This document shows, piece by piece, positions 32,045-34,210 of a stretch of 34,210 nt of DNA (position 1 is the first letter of the stretch; each line of letters starts with the position of its first letter). This DNA is from Bryobacterales bacterium (lineage in GTDB: Bacteria; Acidobacteriota; Terriglobia; Bryobacterales; Bryobacteraceae), in contig JANXXL010000294.1 of the NCBI GenBank assembly GCA_025350625.1, positions 1 to 34,210 on the forward strand. Direction: 5' to 3'. A program made the position numbers and the translations under genes. The notes under the pieces are model-generated. The model ran no database searches. It had not been told where the DNA came from and saw only the letters and a program-made list of their open reading frames with translations.

Positions 32045-33211
32045 TCAACCTGTCGCTTCCACGGATGGCCCTTGATCGGGAAAATCGCTGGTCATCTCGG
32101 CAGCGTGTTCCGCGAGGGAAGGGACATCAGCGGCGCTATAGAACGTGTAACGATCATAATCCTGGTAGGGTTCGCCGGTTTGGTCGTCCGTCGAGGCCAG
32201 CATCCAAGCCAGGTCTCCGGCCCCCTTTTGAACTAAAATCGAGCGGAGCCAGGACCGATAGATGAAATCTCGCTCGCTGGCAGAGGAGAGACCGCGCGGC
32301 CCACCTAACGTGACACCGTACTCCTCTAATATTATAGGCTTAGAGTGTATTTCTCCGGCTCTAAGATGTTGCTCTATCCAGCGAAGTCCGAAGGGAATCA
32401 GGTCCTTCTTACGCCACACCTGCGGGTACAAGCGGAACGTGCCGAAATCGATCTCGGGTACCTGCATAAAAGCGTGGCAATCGACGCCATGCCGGCCGTC
32501 GTATAATTCGCCCGAGCCGTTCGCGAAATAGCCTTCGTCTCCAACTGCTAAGAGATGATTGGGATCGTTTTGCTTGATCCAGCCGCTCATCGTCGACACC
32601 CATTCGAGCAGAACCTCGCCGCCACCTCGCAGGTCGCAGCGGGGCTCATTCGCAAGCTCCCAGGCGAGAATCGCCGGCTCATCTTTGTAGAGCCGTCCCG
32701 TGACGGTGTTCTTCCGCGCCAGGATTTGGCTCACGTAGGTTTGGTAACCGTCGCGAATATTTGGGTTCCGATAGAATTCATTGCGTGATTTCGCTTGAAA
32801 CCAGGCTGCGTAGCGATCCATGCCGCCGAAGTCGGGCCAGTAGTTCACGAGCGGAAGAATGAGCCGGATCCCGGCTTGTTCGGCGTCGGCTATCAGATGA
32901 TCGAGCCGCTCGAGTCCATTTTCGCCGGTATTGATCTCGGGCCGGTTGGTGTCGCTATTCCAGTATTGAAAATAGACGCCGCGCCAGGCGCCTTCGGGGA
33001 TGGCTCCGCTGCCCGCGGCTTTGCAATCCAGGTAGGCGGGGGCTCGCAATACATTGAGGCCGATTTGCTTCGCTGCGGCGAGGACTGCCCGGCGCATCGG
33101 ATCTGCCGCGAATGCCAGATAGTAATTGTTCGCGCCTACAATTTTAACAGGCAATCCGGCTGCGTCAAAGCACCGGTTGCGAATCTTTACCAGCTCAGGA
33201 CCGAGGGACAT
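32045..33211 (-). CDS. GH5-type glycoside hydrolase (endo-beta-mannanase-like)
   Basis: A 388-residue TIM-barrel hydrolase resembling plant and bacterial GH5_7 beta-mannanases. The segment VGANNYYLAFAADPM is the first strand, followed by GLNVLRAPAY. ILAWELANEPRCD carries the acid/base Glu189. PIILEEYGV carries the nucleophile, most likely Glu297. LVNYWPDFGGMDRYAAW is typical of the mannanase subgroup. Usually such enzymes are secreted; here no signal peptide is visible at the chosen ATG (33211) and the frame does not extend one. It may act in the cytoplasm on imported oligosaccharides, or be exported another way. It lies upstream of the TonB-dependent receptor gene on the same strand, 154 nt away. 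Confidence 0.88.
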   Translation of the reverse strand: MSLGPELVKIRNRCFDAAGLPVKIVGANNYYLAFAADPMRRAVLAAAKQIGLNVLRAPAYLDCKAAGSGAIPEGAWRGVYFQYWNSDTNRPEINTGENGLERLDHLIADAEQAGIRLILPLVNYWPDFGGMDRYAAWFQAKSRNEFYRNPNIRDGYQTYVSQILARKNTVTGRLYKDEPAILAWELANEPRCDLRGGGEVLLEWVSTMSGWIKQNDPNHLLAVGDEGYFANGSGELYDGRHGVDCHAFMQVPEIDFGTFRLYPQVWRKKDLIPFGLRWIEQHLRAGEIHSKPIILEEYGVTLGGPRGLSSASERDFIYRSWLRSILVQKGAGDLAWMLASTDDQTGEPYQDYDRYTFYSAADVPSLAEHAAEMTSDFPDQGPSVEATG

Positions 33212-33220
33212 TTACACGCG

Positions 33221-33256
33221 AATGGGGAGGGTGTGAGCGATCACACCCTCCCCATT
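33221..33256. terminator. 16-bp perfect hairpin between the ankyrin and GH5 genes
   Basis: AATGGGGAGGGTGTGA (33221-33236) is the exact complement of 33241-33256, leaving a 4-nt loop (GCGA on the plus strand). It lies 20 nt after the ankyrin gene stop and ends 9 nt before the GH5 start codon, on the same strand. There is no T-tract on the minus strand; TTTT follows on the plus strand. It may be an intercistronic terminator or attenuator, an mRNA stability hairpin, or a block to antisense transcription. Confidence 0.6.
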
Positions 33257-33276
33257 TTGCTGCAAATTGGAATGAA

Positions 33277-34210
33277 CTATTTAGCTTCCTTGTCCGGGTG
33301 CCCGGCGCGCTCGATATCTTCTTCAACCGTCGTAGGCAGTCCGGCTGCGCTCAAAACTTTGCGCAGAACCACCGCAGTTTCCGGGGAGCTGCGAATACTG
33401 GTTCCGATCAGAACGCCGTCGGCGATACGCAAAGGGGTCCAACCCTTCTTGTCCTTTTGATTCCAGACCTCGATTTTGGCGCCTTTGTCGATCAGGTATT
33501 GGGCGACAGTGGGGACTTGCTTATAAGCGGCGCCATGGATGACGCTTTCGCCTTTTTTATCGACGCCGTTGATGTCTCCGCCCAGTTCTAACGCCACTTG
33601 TACAGCTTCCATTACCTCAGTTTCAGTTCCCGGATCTTCACCCGGGGAATAAGTGCCCACTCCCGCGGCCGCCATCAATGGAGTGGTGTCGTCGGCATTC
33701 GGCAGCAAAGGATCGGCCCCCAGAGACGCGAGCAGCCGCATCAATGGAGCATCCCCGGTTCTGGCCGCCATCATGAACGGTGTCGCGCCCATCATGTTCA
33801 TGAAGGTTCGTCCGACATTTCCCTTCTTGGTCATGCGGGCGTTTAAATTCGCTCCGTGCTCGGCGAGCTTTTTCACCAGATCGAGACTGGAGAGGTTTCC
33901 CGAGCCTTCCGGAGCCGGGTCGTTATCGCCACGGCCGGGCTTGCGGACCCAGGTAATCTGATGCAGGGCAGTCCACCCCTGGGCAGCAGCGTTGGGATCG
34001 GCGCCCTTGTCGAGCAGTGCCGCCGCCAGCTCGTAGTGAGCGTTCGCGACCGCCAAAACCATGGCGCTGATGCCGGAGGTGCCGGTGCCCCGTCCTGATT
34101 GCCATTTTTCGTTTACGTCCGCGCCGGCTTTTATCAAGGAAAGCGTGGCGCCAATCCTGCCCTCCCGTACCGCAAACAGCAAAGGCGTAAATCCACCTTT
34201 GGTATGGGCA
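33277..34210 (-). CDS. ankyrin-repeat protein (partial, N-terminus beyond window)
   Basis: The last 310 or so residues of a repeat protein; the frame continues through the window edge with the codons of AHTKGGFTPLLFAVREGR, so the TTG at 34182 is not the start. At least five ankyrin repeats are visible: PLLFAVREGRIGATLSLIKA then GADVN, MVLAVANAHYELAAALLDKG then ADPN, GATPFMMAARTGDAPLMRLL, TTPLMAAAGVGTY, and SVIHGAAYKQVPTVAQYLID. Such proteins are scaffolds for protein-protein interaction. The tail (SAAGLPTTVEEDIERAGHPD) is a cap. Similar ankyrin proteins are common in Acidobacteria. A strong hairpin follows the stop. Confidence 0.88.
   Translation of the reverse strand, partial: AHTKGGFTPLLFAVREGRIGATLSLIKAGADVNEKWQSGRGTGTSGISAMVLAVANAHYELAAALLDKGADPNAAAQGWTALHQITWVRKPGRGDNDPAPEGSGNLSSLDLVKKLAEHGANLNARMTKKGNVGRTFMNMMGATPFMMAARTGDAPLMRLLASLGADPLLPNADDTTPLMAAAGVGTYSPGEDPGTETEVMEAVQVALELGGDINGVDKKGESVIHGAAYKQVPTVAQYLIDKGAKIEVWNQKDKKGWTPLRIADGVLIGTSIRSSPETAVVLRKVLSAAGLPTTVEEDIERAGHPDKEAK

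Overview
The window is about 34 kb of GC-rich bacterial chromosome with dense, mostly intact housekeeping and envelope genes. I see no rRNA, tRNA, insertion sequence, prophage or CRISPR array. The gene families point to an acidobacterium of the Solibacter/Bryobacter type: a very large TonB-dependent receptor with an N-terminal carboxypeptidase-regulatory-like domain, DUF6152 and DUF6644-type proteins, Tyr/Gly-rich secreted proteins and a small-type purL. The assignment is inference from gene content and was not tested by a search.

Layout. 1-3.0 kb: cell-wall genes (L,D-transpeptidase, then an M23 peptidase probably starting at ATT) and a secreted protein with a 15-bp tandem repeat. 3.05-8.4 kb: a pirin, a disrupted WrbA-like flavodoxin gene, a fused beta-oxidation enzyme, a 14-helix MFS exporter and an NTF2-fold protein. 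8.5-9.6 kb: two hypothetical genes of visibly lower GC, possibly acquired. 9.7-11.6 kb, minus strand: a Tat-exported alpha/beta hydrolase and a TPR protein. 11.9-16.2 kb, plus strand: an envelope and redox block with two Tyr/Gly-rich secreted proteins, a monohaem cytochrome c with a natural His tail, a DUF5666-like protein, a DUF6152 protein and two tandemly related DUF6644-type membrane proteins flanking a 38-residue membrane peptide. 16.2-20.5 kb, minus strand: purQ-purL-purF, translationally coupled, with purS absent. 20.5-23.5 kb: a small membrane protein, msrB, pdxH, lolA with its signal peptide overprinted on the pdxH end, a short ORF, and a VapBC-type toxin-antitoxin pair with a 16-bp palindrome. 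23.5-28.6 kb: nadE, a beta-propeller protein with an apparently eroded phosphoesterase domain, and a GH57 glycosidase, tightly packed. 28.6-34.2 kb, minus strand: the TonB-dependent receptor, a GH5 mannanase-like enzyme and the C-terminal part of an ankyrin-repeat protein cut by the window end.

How the genes work together. purQLF supply purine synthesis. pdxH, nadE and msrB are cofactor and repair functions. GH57, GH5 and the TonB-dependent receptor suggest polysaccharide or oligosaccharide use, although no SusD-like partner is present. The 13.0-16.2 kb block is the best candidate for an undescribed system: an exported c-type cytochrome, His-tailed secreted proteins and two homologous polytopic proteins with conserved intramembrane His residues could form a small membrane electron-transfer or metal-handling module. 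That is a hypothesis from gene order and motifs only.
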